Notes under the pieces: generated by a model
Told to the model about the DNA's origin: nothing
The model's input: the letters and a program-made list of their open reading frames with translations, nothing else
Databases searched by the model: none
Assembly (NCBI GenBank): GCA_936450465.1
Contig: OW388300.1
Span: 47,972,878-48,036,877, forward strand
Source of the DNA: Gibbula magus
Lineage: Eukaryota; Mollusca; Gastropoda; Trochida; Trochidae
Length of the DNA: 64,000 bases
Direction: 5' to 3'
In this document: positions 22,447-36,303 of the stretch, in pieces
Layout of the letters: each line of letters opens with the position of its first letter
Numbering within the stretch: the first letter of the stretch is position 1
Position numbers and translations under genes: made by a program

Positions 22447-24552
22447 AACAACAGGACACTATCACAGTTTATTTTGTACTGAAACAGTAAAGAAACATTC
22501 CCTTTAGAACACAACTGTTATATAGAGGAAATGTCTTTCATTGACTGATACCATGTGTATGTCATCGAGTGAGGTAGAACGTTTATATTTTCACGAATGG
22601 TGCAGCCACGAGAGAAAATATATAACTTTTCTGCCTTACTTATATTTTATCGAGAAACGAAAATCATAATTATTATATTAAGAGAACAACTAACTACCCT
22701 ATTTGCTAATTATAAAGAACGGAAGACCGTCCTAACCACAGGCAAATTGAAAATGGTCTTTCACAGTGTTTTATTAATGATTACTTTAATATGTTCAACT
22801 AAATACCTTTCGCCCAACCTATCTTTTAGGTGAGACAAGAAAAGGTATTGACAGATTAAAATGTATGTTTTCCTTGCTTTTATAACGCCAACGATTAAAA
22901 CTGTTTTAGTTTTATTTATATGTGTTTACATTAACTGTTTACAACTTAATATTGCCCAAACTGTAAATGTGATAAAACCGATATGATTTATGTTAAGATT
23001 AATTACATCATTTATACGAATACGTTTTTGCGAATTATCACATGCAATACCTTACATATCTGCTTGAGTACAAAACTTTAATGTTACAAACATTTCAAAC
23101 ATTCTTCATGTGTTTCAGTATTTCATAATTTAGTTTTAGTGTTTAAAACCAGTTTAACGTAATGATTTGGTACCAGTGTCTGCTTTCTTACACGTCTTAT
23201 CATTTTGAAAAAGAAAAAGCACTTCACCACTTCTATTATATTTCCCATGGGTTTCAGAATTCCAAGAAACAACCACTTACAGCATTAACATTACCTGTCT
23301 GACCATTGAATTTGAGCTTGGAGGCTGGCAGGTGTAAGCGTTAACTTATGTTAGTCAATGTCTAACTGAAGTATCAATAGAACAGCGTTGTGCTCTGTAT
23401 ACATACTGGTGATTCCATAAACGACATAAATAGGACTTTGAATGCTCGAAAAGATAGTGGAGTCATTGTGCTATTTTCTCTAATAATCATGAGGTACAAA
23501 CATCACCTTTATTATAGTTTCGTCCAAAGTTGGCATTTGGATTTCATCATCTCACAATAAAATAATCTTAGTGTGGTCACTCTTACATCATGAAACGCAG
23601 AAACCTAAAATACAAGAATTTTTACACATTTAATTAGTGACGCGATTATGAAATTTTATATACGATCTGCTAATGAGAGACGATTAATAAGTATTGCATT
23701 ACATGACCCCTACCGTTGCAACTCTGGACATATTCAAACACACATATTTCACACGTATAGACGTGTGATGAGATCTCGGGTCCATAGAAACAGGTTTTGA
23801 CCAATTCACCAGCCCATACATTGTTTTATTATGTATTTAATACAGAAACGAAAGGAAAACAATGATATACAGTCAATAATGTAATTTGCTTTAAACAGCT
23901 GGAACTACAGTCATATGACCTCATGAAACAATCGGTTGATGTCGCTCAAGTCAATATGGCTTATGGTCTGGAGTCAATATGTCGACGGTCAAGTGATCGC
24001 CTCTCGACCAATCAGATTGCTTGAAAAATATCCTCACATAATAAAATTTATTTTGAGAACTCGTTTACATATAAACATTTGGTAATTATATGAAAATAAT
24101 GGTGACAAAAAGAAACTGTTTTAAATTATATGTACTGTACGAAACATTGAAATATAACGTTGTTTTCTTACAAAGACTCTGTTATGACAGTGACGATCTC
24201 TATTCCTTGTACATGTTGACAAATGCTCAGGGGCATAATTATCCATAACATGAAATGTCAGTTTATGGATTTCACTTTAATGTGTCCTTTGTGACTTTGC
24301 AAAAACAAACTTTAACATGACCTGTGTTGGAGAGGTTAGTGCAACTTTGCTTCAGAGACAATTTCTTATGGTAACCTTACATTAAAATGTTAGAATATGG
24401 TTCTAAGGTTGACCATATCATTGAAGGTTTTTTATGCAACCACCCCTTGAACCGCAGAAAAGATCGTTAAATCATTATGCAATTCACTATATATGTTTTA
24501 TTGGAATTTTGACCGTAAACAGAGAGAAATGAATAAGGTCAATACTGTCCCA

Positions 24553-25138
24553 AATGATGCAAGCATGTTTCTGCCTTTGCCTTCAAATTCACTTGATCTC
24601 TCCCTCATACAACACATGTAGGGTGAAATGCAGTGCCGCCAATACCGATATACGATGTGCTAAACAGTGTAGTCCAGATGTTTCGAAAGTTTTGTATTGC
24701 CTAATTGAGTTTGAACACTGTCAGCAACATGTTGATATGGTAATGGCAGCCCCCGTCACAGAGGTGATAGTTGTTGAAACGGAGTTAACACTAGAAAAGG
24801 GCATACTCTACTTGAAGGTGACAACTCAGAACAATAAACTTCACAGTACAAGATACGCAAAAGCAGGAAAGCCGCTTTCAAACAACATGCTTAAAAACAG
24901 TGCATCACATTGATGGTATTGAAACGCCGGAAAATCTCGCAGATTATACAAAACAGAACACTGAACTGTTGATACTAAATGCTGTCTCTGAACTTTCTAA
25001 AGACAAAAGGGCTGCAGTTCGTTCTCTAAACAAACCCATTTATGATCTTGAAACTAATCTAGAAACAAAATAAGTGCCTTTGATAAGTCAAATCATTGAA
25101 TCGGAAGTTGGTAAACTTAGAGAAGAACTTTGACTTGG
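24553..25138 (+). pseudogene. Tc1 fossil followed by broken unidentified coding fragment (copy C)
   Basis: Identical in arrangement to 17,360-17,945: LPLPSNSLDLSLIQHM and stop, then the Cys/His-rich frame, the +1 shift, and the coiled-coil-like run ending in EVGKLREEL before a stop. Confidence 0.5.
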
Positions 25139-26763
25139 GACAAAGGAGAATTGACAATATTGAAAAATCCTATTCAGTATGTAGTATTATTAATGTGTAC
25201 AATACATTGCTGGAGGTTATAGTGAAATTAAATTTATTTAAAATAAAGTGTATTTAAATTATTTGACATGTTAAAGTTGAATGTTCACTTAATAGAATAA
25301 ACATAATTCTTTGTTAAAATAATTCAGCTGACAAAAGTCATTACAGCAACATCAAAATCGACTTATAGTAACTGTATCGTTATTTCAGATGAATTCACGT
25401 CTGTGAATTATTGATTAATGTACTCGGCTATGTATGACTGCAATTCTAAAAGCATTTTATAAAAGTAACAGTTTCTTGAAGAATCAGATTGGTAGTTTAT
25501 TGGAGTTTAAATGTAAATGTTAAAAGGAGGAATCAAATATGTAAATGCGTTACATTCGTCTCACCATTGCACAGAATTATCACGCTACATTGTATCTTAT
25601 ATACCATGCCGATTATACCTTTTTCCTTTGAATTCTATGTCACTCCACCCGACATCAAATGCATTTGCCGTGAATCACATATGTCCTGATCAGAGTAGGT
25701 ACTATTGATTGTGCTTTGGAGAAGGACATTAGCGCTGCAATAATCGAATGCTCAAAGGTAATGTTCATTTTAGAGGATCTCTCAAGGATTTATTGCAGGG
25801 TGGGGAGTAGATCACGTATCTGCTCCACAAATAGAATATCCTGCTCCGAGGCATGGTAAGGCCATGTGGACAATCAGAACATGAGATTTAAAGTTATTAC
25901 ATGTAAAACCAGTAGAATAATTATTCTTTATTTGCTAAAACATAAAAAAGTATTACATTTTCAATCTTCAAACGCCATTATTTATTCATGCATCTTACAG
26001 ATTTCAAGCCCTTTGGTAAATGATGCCTGGTTCATGAAGTTCACAACAAAAATACAACACATTAAATGAAAGGGAACGTTACTACAAGTGAAGACTAGTT
26101 TGCATATATTGCTTTATTTGTTAAAAGAAAGGAAAATTACTTTCTTAAATTTCAGGCAATAAAATAACAACACAACACAGTCCTCATTCGTAAACTATTG
26201 ACGTAGTTCATCTTCATTTGTGCCGTTTTAATCATCTTATGCTGTTTTGTTTAATGTGAAATTAAATCATTACTTATCACATCTAACTTTCCATTGCATT
26301 CGTAAATTTCGAATACTCAGCAAAACAGCAAACATTTCAGTTGTCAGGGGTCAAACATAACAATCATCAACTGAAAATGAAACTTTACATGTATCAATTT
26401 AACCTCATGCAACATTCACTTAGACAGGTTTGCTAGAGACATCCTTTAAGTTGTTGTAAAATACTCATAAAAAAGGAGGAAATTAAAGCTAAAGGGAAAA
26501 CTTACTTCTCACTGATGAATTAGCAGAGTCAGAAAGGTGGATGTTTTATAACAGTCTCTAGTGAAAACTCCATTTCCGTGAAATGATTGTTTGTTTTACA
26601 TAGCATCCTACATACCTTGAGAGTAAGAAATCGAAAATTTATTACTTACGAATCAGCGTGGCAAAAACATTAATGATTATAAGGAATCTCTCTGGAGAGC
26701 TTTATTTAGTGAATGGAGTTTTGTTTTTGACAACATCATTCATTCCGTCAGAGTATCAAATTG

Positions 26764-28078
26764 GCGCAGCCACGAGTGAAAATGTCACTTTCTCACTCCA
26801 CAAGATGGGACAGAAATGATATTCGGCAAAAACAATGAAATAGTCTTTTTATTATATAACTTTAATCTGCAAAAAACAATTAAAAAGTGACATCGAAAGG
26901 TTAGAGCAGTCTTGATTGTCATAACAACTCCCTGCTATAGTTCACGGTAAGTGCAGTGAGAAAACAATTCGACTGAAATAAGTCGATATAAAACAGGACA
27001 ATGTTTTAAAAATATATATGTGTTGTGAATGTTTATAAATTTAAGACCAATAATATTTTACTGTATGATTTAGTCAAGTGAAGATTTCTAAGTTTTGTCT
27101 TTATGTCAAACGCGAAGGGATACAACGAGTGACGTTCGCTGGGTCTGTCACATACCTCTCGCCTCACCAAGTTTTTCACGAATAAAAGAACTACTATGCA
27201 ACATATCAACAGTAAATGAAGATAGGAATGTTATGTTTTATGGAATATGATATTAAAACTCAAAAGGTCAACAGTCATCGACTAAAACAGCAAAACATTT
27301 TCGTTCACCGTAAGACGTGGAAAGCAAGGGAGGTAATCACTTTTCAAAGGGAGATCATTTTATTTTAAAGGGAGACAATCATGAACAGTGATCCCGGCCA
27401 AACGTTAGTCACTGAAGTGAAACTATGACTTTCTACTGCTTATATGTGCAATATTTTCATCATATAATCACTTATCATATACCTATAAATAATGTGGGAT
27501 GTTTTGCATATGTGATAGAGGTAAGGACACACCATTCATATCGCTGCCCGGTCCGAAAATCCATATCAGCCATATCAGCCCAGTCCGCAAATCCATATCA
27601 ATATCAGCCCGGGTGACGTTAGGTAAGAGTGATCTCCCTTTGCTCACATGCACGCTAACATTGGGTAACGTCAGAAGCGAATCATTGACAGAGTAGTATA
27701 TTTCGGAGTAGTCTCCAAACAAGGATGTTGTTGATGCTTTTAATTTACATTATTATTAACATAATTAGATATACTACTAATAGGAAAATTGAATAGGAGG
27801 CCCAACTAAAAATATTTTGAATAAATTATGTAATTGAGGGTTTGTCTTGTAGGCCCATCATAATACATTTTCGCACATATATCTTAATTTTAATATTTCT
27901 TCAAGCATCCTTTCTTGTTATAGAAAATAATATAATATATGATAAAAAGGTTACAACATGTCATTTTTGATACCATACCCCATATCATCCCTCGACCCAT
28001 ATCTGCGGCCCTCGGGCTGATATGAGGTATGGTATGAAAAATGACATGTTATAACCTCTAAATATTTCATTGCTAGTT
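26764..28078. mobile_element. Copy-D-specific foldback insertion (about 1.3 kb)
   Basis: Copies A, B and C run from AAATTGG straight into the ATTATTCCA(G/T)TGCAC block; copy D has 1.3 kb between them. The left edge carries the GCGCAGCCACGAGTGAAAAT motif and CAATGAAATAG...TTATTATATAAC. The right edge carries a 45-bp-arm hairpin (27,948-28,057) then ATTTCATTGCTAGTTATATAATA, complementary in part to the left edge. The interior has three AAGGGAG(A/G) motifs (27,329-27,380) and a short ATCCATATCA repeat (27,556-27,605). No gene is supported; the short frames at 27.4-27.7 kb derive from these repeats. Confidence 0.65.
27948..28057. repeat. Hairpin palindrome at the right end of the copy-D foldback insertion
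   Basis: AGGTTACAACATGTCATTTT...ATACCATACCCCATATCA and its near-complement face each other across a loop containing ATCTGCGGCC. Confidence 0.93.
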
Positions 28079-28580
28079 ATATAATAAAACATTATCCCAG
28101 TGCACTATAAATTATTTGAAAAGTTGTTTTTAGATTATCTCATCCCTTCATTATGTTGGCAACAGCAAGAAGAACGTTATCCCCAAGATACATTCATATT
28201 ATACCACACACATTATTTGGACATGTACATATTGCATCATATCAGCCGTAAAGTTACTTTGTATGTATTTAATGATTCATTAAGATAATACATAAAAAAA
28301 TGGACATGTATAGATTGTTAATGGACATTTTTTGGCATTTTAATTCTCTCTGCTACTTTAGGTTTTAGTGTTTGACTACAAATAAACAATTTGTTAAATG
28401 CTTCTCACTAAGTTTTAATTTCCCCATTCTATAATATCTTATAATGAATATGTTGATAAACAAAAATGTAACCAACAACTATATGGTGCTTTCATTTACT
28501 GTTCTAAAGCTTTTGATAATGTCAGGAGAACTGGATGTAACATACATACCTTGAAGCAACGTGCATGTACACATGGTTGA

Positions 28581-28835
28581 TCACACTGTCTGCACTAATC
28601 TAAAGTGTACCGAATATTGCAGGAAGTGAAGAGACATCTGCGTGTGGATGTGAATCTCCCACCAGTTCAACCACTCACTTACAATGCTTCTATAACACGA
28701 AGAAATCTTGTAACTGACAACTAAGGTAATTGCGCAGCTCCTCTCTGATTGATGTAAGATGAGACAACTCCGACGGCTGAAAGCATTAGAAGTTATGAAG
28801 GTTATTACCCAGAACGCTGTAACAATTTGTACCAT
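28581..28835 (-). other. Exon-like open frame (copy D, 84 codons)
   Basis: Counterpart of 13,605-13,865 with several amino-acid changes and a 6-nt in-frame deletion; still open. Weak coding evidence only. Confidence 0.2.
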
Positions 28836-29308
28836 TGCAGATAATGTCGTTGTATGAATGTTTCATTCCATATTTACTGTATTGCTGTAAAATTTAGAAA
28901 ATATTTCCGCAAAATGCTTTGATTCCATTAAACAACGTTAGTGGAGAAATACTAAGACATGTGTAAACAACGTGTGTAATAAAATATTTGGGAGGATTTG
29001 AACGATCACAAAACCTTCAGGCAACTAGCAAAGAGAAAGTTTACTAATGAGACATTCTCAAAGCGTCAATGAAGTTCTGATAAAAGAGGAAAAGTTTGAA
29101 ACGCAGAAATAAAACATACACGTTATATCTCACTTACAAATTAGTTTAGTCAAAACGTTAGATATTCTTGAAACAGCTTTTTTGAAAAGTATTATTGTGA
29201 AAGTATTTTTGTTTTCTAACACTTCACTAATTAATTCAGGAGAACATCTAGTTCATAAACATAGAGATGAAACTAAACATAACAAGTGTTTGTCACTAAC
29301 ATGGCAAT

Positions 29309-30013
29309 GTCCCCCGCCTCCAACGTTGAGTCATGTAAGACACATTTTCTAAATGTGGTTCTTCTGATATTGCATTTCTGGTAAAAAATGTTATTACATT
29401 ATGACATCAAATGTGAAGACGTATGGTGCTAAGGTTCATGACATAGCATAAACAAGAATGTGGTCACAGTTTAATGCACTAAAAATTGACTGGTAACTGC
29501 ATAATGTCACCAAATTTCAAGATAATGGATGCTAAGGGTTACGACAAGAGGCTGAAAGCCGGCCAAAGTGCCGTGGTGACCTTGACAATAAGGTCAAGGT
29601 CACCCATTCTAGGCTGGTACAAAAATTGAAGACACAGGCTGCAACAGTTCATGAGATATCACGTTAACAAGAGGCTGAAAAACTGTCACAGTGCCTTGGT
29701 GACCTTGTAAATAAGGTCAAGGTCATGCAATTTGAGTGGTGTCTGCATAGTCACACATTGTAGGCTGGTGCCAAAATTTAAGACACTGGGTCCATCGAGT
29801 TCGAAAAGTGGTCAAAGTGTCACGGTGACCTTGAAAATAAGGTCAAGGTCATGCAATTCTACTGGTATCTGCATAGTCACCCATTGTGGGAAAGTACCAT
29901 AGGTGAAGACATTGGATACATCGGTTCATGAGATATCGCGTAAACAAGAATACATACGAACGTACGGACGCCGCTGAATACATAGTCCCCCGTGCTGCGT
30001 TGCGGCGGGGGAC
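29309..30013. mobile_element. GTCCCCCGCC-ended TIR element (copy D, long form)
   Basis: Same TIRs as in B and C but 705 bp long, because the AATAAGGTCAAGGTCA module occurs three times (29,588; 29,711; 29,838; spacing about 123-126 bp). The B and C versions can be derived from it by loss of two modules, or the reverse by gain. Confidence 0.8.
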
Positions 30014-30429
30014 AACAGCAGGACACTATCACAGTTTATTTTGTACTGAAACAGTAAAGAAACATTCCCTTTCGAACACAAATGTTATATAGAGGAAATG
30101 TCTTTCATTGACTGATACCATGTGAATATCATCGGGTGAGGTAGAACGTTTATATGTTCACAAGTGGCGCAGCCACGAGAGAAAATATATAACTTTTCTG
30201 CCTTACTTATATTTTATCGAGAAGTATTGACTGTTACCGAAAATTATAAAAAAAAAAAAAAAATTCTTTTTGAGGTACATATACATTTAGGTTCAAACTA
30301 TAAAGAAGTGACATTTTACACAGCAACATTTACATATAGGCGAATTTTAATTTGCATACATGCAAGTATGCACAGGTTGTATCAAGTTTTCAATTACAAT
30401 GGTAACAAAGGCATATAAAGAAGAAGTGA

Positions 30430-33198
30430 TTAGTCTTTGAATAGTAAATGGCCGGATGACCAAAATTTCATATATCTTGAGTAGTTGCAATTCGAATAAC
30501 AGTTGTATATATCAATGTTATATATTTTCTTCAGATCGTTTTGAATGTATGTGAAGCTTGGTTTCAAACCAAATTGTTTTGCTTTGAAAATGGTGTATTT
30601 CACATTTGTAATTATCATGTTCAATACCCTGTTTCTGTATTCGGGGTATCCAAGAAAAATGTTTCGTTTGGAAAACTTTATGTTCGCTTCAGTGTACGTC
30701 TCTATCCATTCTTTAACTTTGTTCCATAAGTTTTTAACAATTTGACAATCCAAACATAGATTAACTATGGTTTCTTTCTCTTTATTACAAAAACTGCATT
30801 TATTTTCATCTTTTAATTTCATCTTCTGCAGAAGACAATTTGTCGGCAAAATTCTATGAAGTATGGACTGTCTTTTGTAATATATCATAAAAGCTCCGAC
30901 ATCCCTTTTTCTTAGTAGCTATATTTTCAATAAAGTATGGGACAAGTGGCATTTCTAGTTTTTTTCTATTTTGATTTTGTATTTTAAAAAATATGCTTTA
31001 ATTGCCAGTATATTCTAGGAAATTTGTCTTGCATTTGTATATTCCAGTCATTTCTAGGTAATTTAGAAATTTACCGTCACTTTTGATTATATCATTTATC
31101 AGGTAAATACCGGATTTTGACATATTCTTATTATTTATAGACTTGTTGTTTATTCTAACATTGTCGTTATTCCATATTGGTTGGGATAAGATGTCAGATT
31201 GAGTGTTGACGATATTCCCCATTTGTTTGTTAAAGCATCCCCATGCCTTTAAAACATCTTTCCAAAAATCGTTTGTTCTTGGAGTACAGACTTTCTCAAT
31301 GAGGGATGATTCAGTGTATTGATAAAAAATCTCTGTGCATTGGCGATACGTTAATATAGAAAAGTTTCTTTAATTTTGAGTTACTTTCAGAATCGAAGAG
31401 CCTTTTAACCCAACTTATCTTTTGCGAAATGATTGTATTTCTTATATCTGGAACTCTAATCCCACCCTCTTTGAAGCTTCTAGTTATTATTGTACGTTTA
31501 ATTTTATCAGGTTTACCTTTCCAAATGAACCTTAATGCTAGCTTTTCGAGCTCTTTTAATATATTTTCACTTGGGTTTGAAAGTGTTGTAAAAATATGAT
31601 TAAGTTTAGGTAGAATAAGACTTTTCAAAACTGTTGTTCTACCAAGTGGGGTAAGATCTCTTCCAAGCCACTGGTTCATCGTTGTCCTAATTTGTTTTAG
31701 TTTATCTTTATAGTTTCTTTACCATTTCTGCCAAGTTATGTGTGAAAGTTATGCCAAGGATAGTAAAATCTGTTCTAGACCAATCAAGTTTGTAATCTTT
31801 GCATATTGTCTTTTTTGAGTGCTTTAAAGAACCTATCCAGATAACGTGGGTTTTGTTTGTATTAATTTTAAGACCTGAAAAGGAGGCGTATTCTGTTAAT
31901 GTTCGTAATGTTGCTTGAAGGCATGCTTCAGTCCCATCTAGTGTTAAAGAGGTATCGTCTGCAAACTGAGTAATCAAATATTCACTGTCACCTATTTTGA
32001 TTCCTTTAATTTTTTTATTATTACGAATCATAATGCTTAATATTTCAGCACAAAGAATAAATAAGTACGGCGAAAGTGGATCTCCTTGTCTGCATCCACG
32101 TGTGATTTCGAAGAAACCTGATGAGAAACCATTAACGAGTACACTTGAATTGATATTTCTATAAAGTCAAGAACCTTTTGGATAAATGTCCAATCTACAG
32201 AGTCAAAAGCTTTTTCGAAATCTATAAGTACTAGTAGACCTGGGATTTCCATGCACTCCATAATGTCATAGATCTGCCTTGTACATTCCCCAATATATCT
32301 ATTTGACAGAAAACCTCGTTGGTCTTCATTTATTATTTTTGGAAGTACTTTTTTCATTCGATTGGCAATTGTGGCTGATGCTATCTTATACGATACATTT
32401 AAAAGAGATATAGGTCTCCAGTTTTTTTAAAAACTGCTTTGGTTTATCTTTTTTTGGAATACATGTTATAAGACCCTGTTTTTGGCTAATAGATAACTCG
32501 CCTGTTTTGTAAGACATGTTCAGCGATCGAATCAGAAAGGCATGCAAGTCCAACCAAAAGAATTTGTAAAATTCTACTGTAAAACCTGATGGGCCGAGAC
32601 TTTTTTCGTTGTTCATGTTTTTAAGCGATCTTAAAACTTCATCATATTTTAATTCTCCTTCGAGCAAATCTTTGTCTAAGTCAGTGAGCTTTGGTACCTC
32701 ACAATGTTTAAAGAGTTCCTCGAGATCGATTGGCGAACAGTTTTGCTTCTTATATAAATTTTTATAATAGCATCTAGTTTCGTTTATTATTTCTTTAGTG
32801 TTAGAGATGATTTTGTTTTCTTGTGTTTCTAATTTTGTTATAGATTTATTAATAAAATTTCTTTTTTCTAGGGATAAAAAGTATTTTGTCGGTTTTTCTC
32901 CTTTTTCCTTCCATTCACTTTTGGACCTCAATATCACACCTTCAGCCTTAACGCTAATTATATTTTCCAATTTAAGATTGACATCGTTTATTCTTTTAAC
33001 GACTCCTTCTTTTTCAGCCGCGTCTCGACTCTGATCTAAACTTTTATTTAAATTTTCGAGTGTTTTGTTAAGGTCTTTTTCATTTTTTTCCCTCTCCCGT
33101 TTTCGTTCTGATGAATATTTGATAGTAAAACCTCTTATCATGATAAGTAAAGTTTCAAAGAACAGTTGGTCATTTATTTCAAAAATTGCATTTCCACA
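30430..33198 (-). pseudogene. LINE ORF2 reverse transcriptase, frameshifted (main body)
   Basis: In order on the minus strand: linker helices, KSLGPSGFTVEFYKFFW (RT palm entry), GLITCIPKKDKPK, then a frameshift in a poly-T run at about 32,421-32,428. Next come NEDQRGFLSNRYIGECTRQI and LLVLIDFEKAFDSVDW, a second frameshift at about 32,160, the GCRQGDP box in the new frame, and the catalytic QFADDTSL (FADD instead of YADD) at about 31,960. After a third break follow the thumb-like PLGRTTVLKSLILPKLNH and a C-terminal CSFCNKEKET...LCLDC knuckle at about 30,780. Motif order is that of L1/Tx1-type LINEs. The endonuclease and any ORF1 are missing. Confidence 0.9.
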
Positions 33199-36100
33199 GG
33201 CAAATTGAAAATGGTCTTTCACAGTGTTTTATTAATGTGTATTATAATATTTTCAACTAAATACCTGTCGCCCATCCTATCTTTTAGGTGAGACAAGAAA
33301 AGGTATTGACGTCACTCAAGTCAATATGGCTTTTGGTCTGGAGTCAATATGCTACTCTATCGACGGTCAAGTGATCGGCTCTCGACCAATCAGATTGCTT
33401 GAAAAATATCCTCACATAATAAAATATCTTATTTTGAGAACTCGTTTTCATATAAACATTTGGTAATAATATGAAAAACATGGTGACAAAAGAAACTGTT
33501 TTAAATTATATGTACTATACGGAACATTGAAATATAACGTTGGTTTCTTTTAAAGACTCTGTTATTTACATCAAATGACAGTGACGATCTCTATTCCTCA
33601 CGTTCCTTGTACATGTTGACAAATGCTCAGGGGCATAATTATCAATGACATGAAATGTCAGTTTATGGATTTCACTTTAATGTGTCCTTTGTGACTTTGC
33701 AAAAACAAACTTTAACATTATCTGTGTTGGAGAGGTCAGTGCAACTTTGCTTCAGAGACAACTTCTTATGGTAACCTTACATTAAAATGTTAGAATGTGG
33801 TTCTAAGGTTGACCTTATCATTGAATGTTTTGTATGCAACCACCCCTTGAACCGCAGCAAAGAGTGTGCAATTCGTCAAATCGTTATGCAATTCACTATA
33901 TATGTTTTATTAGAATTTTGACCGTAAACAGAGAGTAATGAATAAGGTCAATAATGTCCCAAATGATGCAAGCATGTTTCCGCCTTTGCCTTTGGTTTAT
34001 CTTTTTTTGGAATACATGTTATAAGACCCTGTTTTTGGCTAATAGATAACTCGCCTGTTTTGTAAGACATGTTCAGCGATCGAATCAGAAAGGCATGCAA
34101 GTCCAACCAAAAGAATTTGTAAAATTCTACTGTAAAACCTGATGGGCCGAGACTTTTTTCGTTGTTCATGTTTTTAAGCGATCTTAAAACTTCATCATAT
34201 TTTAATTCTCCTTCGAGCAAATCTTTGTCTAAGTCAGTGAGCTTTGGTACCTCACAATGTTTAAAGAGTTCCTCGAGATCGATTGGCGAACAGTTTTGCT
34301 TCTTATATAAATTTTTATAATAGCATCTAGTTTCGTTTATTATTTCTTTAGTGTTAGAGATGATTTTGTTTTCTTGTGTTTCTAATTTTGTTATAGATTT
34401 ATTAATAAAATTTCTTTTTTCTAGGGATAAAAAGTATTTTGTCGGTTTTTCTCCTTTTTCCTTCCATTCACTTTTGGACCTCAATATCACACCTTCAGCC
34501 TTAACGCTAATTATATTTTCCAATTTAAGATTGACATCGTTTATTCTTTTTACGACTCCTTCTTTTTCAGCCGCGTCTCGACTCTGATCTAAACTTTTAT
34601 TTAAATTTTCGAGTGTTTTGTTAAGGTCTTTTTCATTTTTTTCCCTCTCCCGTTTTCGTTCTGATGAATATTTGATAGTAAAACCTCTTATCATGATAAG
34701 TAAAGTTTCAAAGAACAGTTGGTCATTTATTTCAAAAATTGCATTTCCACAGGCAAATTGAAAATGGTCTTTCACAGTGTTTTATTAATGTGTATTATAA
34801 TATTTTCAACTAAATACCTGTCGCCCATCCTATCTTTTAGGTGAGACAAGAAAAGGTATTGACGTCACTCAAGTCAATATGGCTTTTGGTCTGGAGTCAA
34901 TATGCTACTCTATCGACGGTCAAGTGATCGGCTCTCGACCAATCAGATTGCTTGAAAAATATCCTCACATAATAAAATATCTTATTTTGAGAACTCGTTT
35001 TCATATAAACATTTGGTTATAATATGAAAAACATGGTGACAAAAGAAACTGTTTTAAATTATATGTACTATACGGAACATTGAAATATAACGTTGGTTTC
35101 TTTTAAAGACTCTGTTATTTACATCAAATGACAGTGACGATCTCTATTCCTCACGTTCCTTGTACATGTTGACAAATGCTCAGGGGCATAATTATCCATG
35201 ACATGAAATGTCAGTTTATGGATTTCACTTTAATGTGTCCTTTGTGACTTTGCAAAAACAAACTTTAACATTATCTGTGTTGGAGAGGTCAGTGCAACTT
35301 TGCTTCAGAGACAACTTCTTATGGTAACCTTACATTAAAATGTTAGAATGTGGTTCTAAGGTTGACCTTATCATTGAATGTTTTGTATGCAACCACCCCT
35401 TGAACCGCAGCAAAGAGTGTGCAATTCGTCAAATCGTTATGCAATTCACTATATATGTTTTATTAGAATTTTGACCGTAAACAGAGAGTAATGAATAAGG
35501 TCAATAATGTCCCAAATGATGCAAGCATGTTTCCGCCTTTGCCTTTGGTTTATCTTTTTTTGGAATACATGTTATAAGACCCTGTTTTTGGCTAATAGAT
35601 AACTCGCCTGTTTTGTAAGACATGTTCAGCAATCGAATCAGAAAGGCATGCAAGTCCAACCAAAAGAATTTGTAAAATTCTACTGTAAAACCTGATGGGC
35701 CGAGACTTTTTTCGTTTTTCATGTTTTTAAGCGATCTTAAAACTTCATCATATTTTAATTCTCCTTCGAGCAAATCTTTGTCTAAGTCAGTGAGCTTTGG
35801 TACCTCACAATGTTTAAAGAGTTCCTCTAGATCGATTGGCGAACAGTTTTGCTTCTTATATAAATTTTTATAATAGCATCTAGTTTCGTTTATTATTTCT
35901 TTAGTGTTAGAGATGATTTTGTTTTCTTGTGTTTCTAATTTTGTTATAGATTTATTAATAAAATTTATTTTTTCTAGGGATAAAAAGTATTTTGTCGGTT
36001 TTTCTCCTTTTTCCTTCCATTCACTTTTGGACCTCAATATCACACCTTCAGCCTTAACGCTAATTATATTTTCCAATTTAAGATTGACATCGTTTATTCT

Positions 36101-36303
36101 TTTTACGACTCCTTCTTTTTCAGCCGCGTCTCGACTCTGATCTAAACTTTTATTTAAATTTTCGAGTGTTTTGTTAAGGTCTTTTTCATTTTTTTCCCTC
36201 TCCCGTTTTCGTTCTGATGAATATTTGATAGTAAAACCTCTTATCATGATAAGTAAAGTTTCAAAGAACAGTTGGTCATTTATTTCAAAAATTGCATTTC
36301 CAT
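32437..36303. repeat. 1,553-bp chimeric LINE/host tandem repeat, 2 full units plus partial third
   Basis: CTTTGGTTTATC starts at 32,437, 33,990 and 35,543, exactly 1,553 bp apart. Each full unit is a LINE piece (about 760 bp) joined at TTCCA/CAGG to host unit sequence (33,196), which jumps at TATTGAC/GTCACTCAAG (33,310) over about 1.09 kb of host DNA and then joins back to the LINE at GCCTTTGCCT/TTGG (33,985-33,992). Shared bases at the joins are CA, TTGAC and CT. Unit 3 keeps the unrearranged LINE beyond 36,303 and so marks the original locus. Confidence 0.96.
33985..34775 (-). pseudogene. LINE reverse transcriptase fragment, duplicate unit 2
   Basis: Carries the linker-to-GLITCIPKKDKPK segment almost identical to unit 1. 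At its 3' side the frame runs into host sequence at the chimeric junction, giving an artificial tail; at its 5' side the apparent start MKDHFQFACG is host-derived. It is not a functional ORF. Confidence 0.9.

Larger units (their letters stand above)
18734..25926. repeat. Segmental tandem repeat, copy C (7,193 bp, near-identical to B)
   Basis: Same content and order as copy B at +7,193 bp. The few single-base differences show it is not a verbatim sequence repeat, so either a recent duplication or an unmerged allele is possible. Non-element stretches hold no supportable gene. Confidence 0.97.

Noticed and set aside
27948..28057. Rho-independent terminator or riboswitch-like hairpin
   Set aside because: The context is eukaryotic repeat DNA and the hairpin is the end of a foldback element, not a bacterial regulatory site.
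34351..34587. 78-codon plus-strand frames at 32.8, 34.35 and 35.9 kb
   Set aside because: Antisense shadows of the LINE reverse transcriptase on the minus strand.
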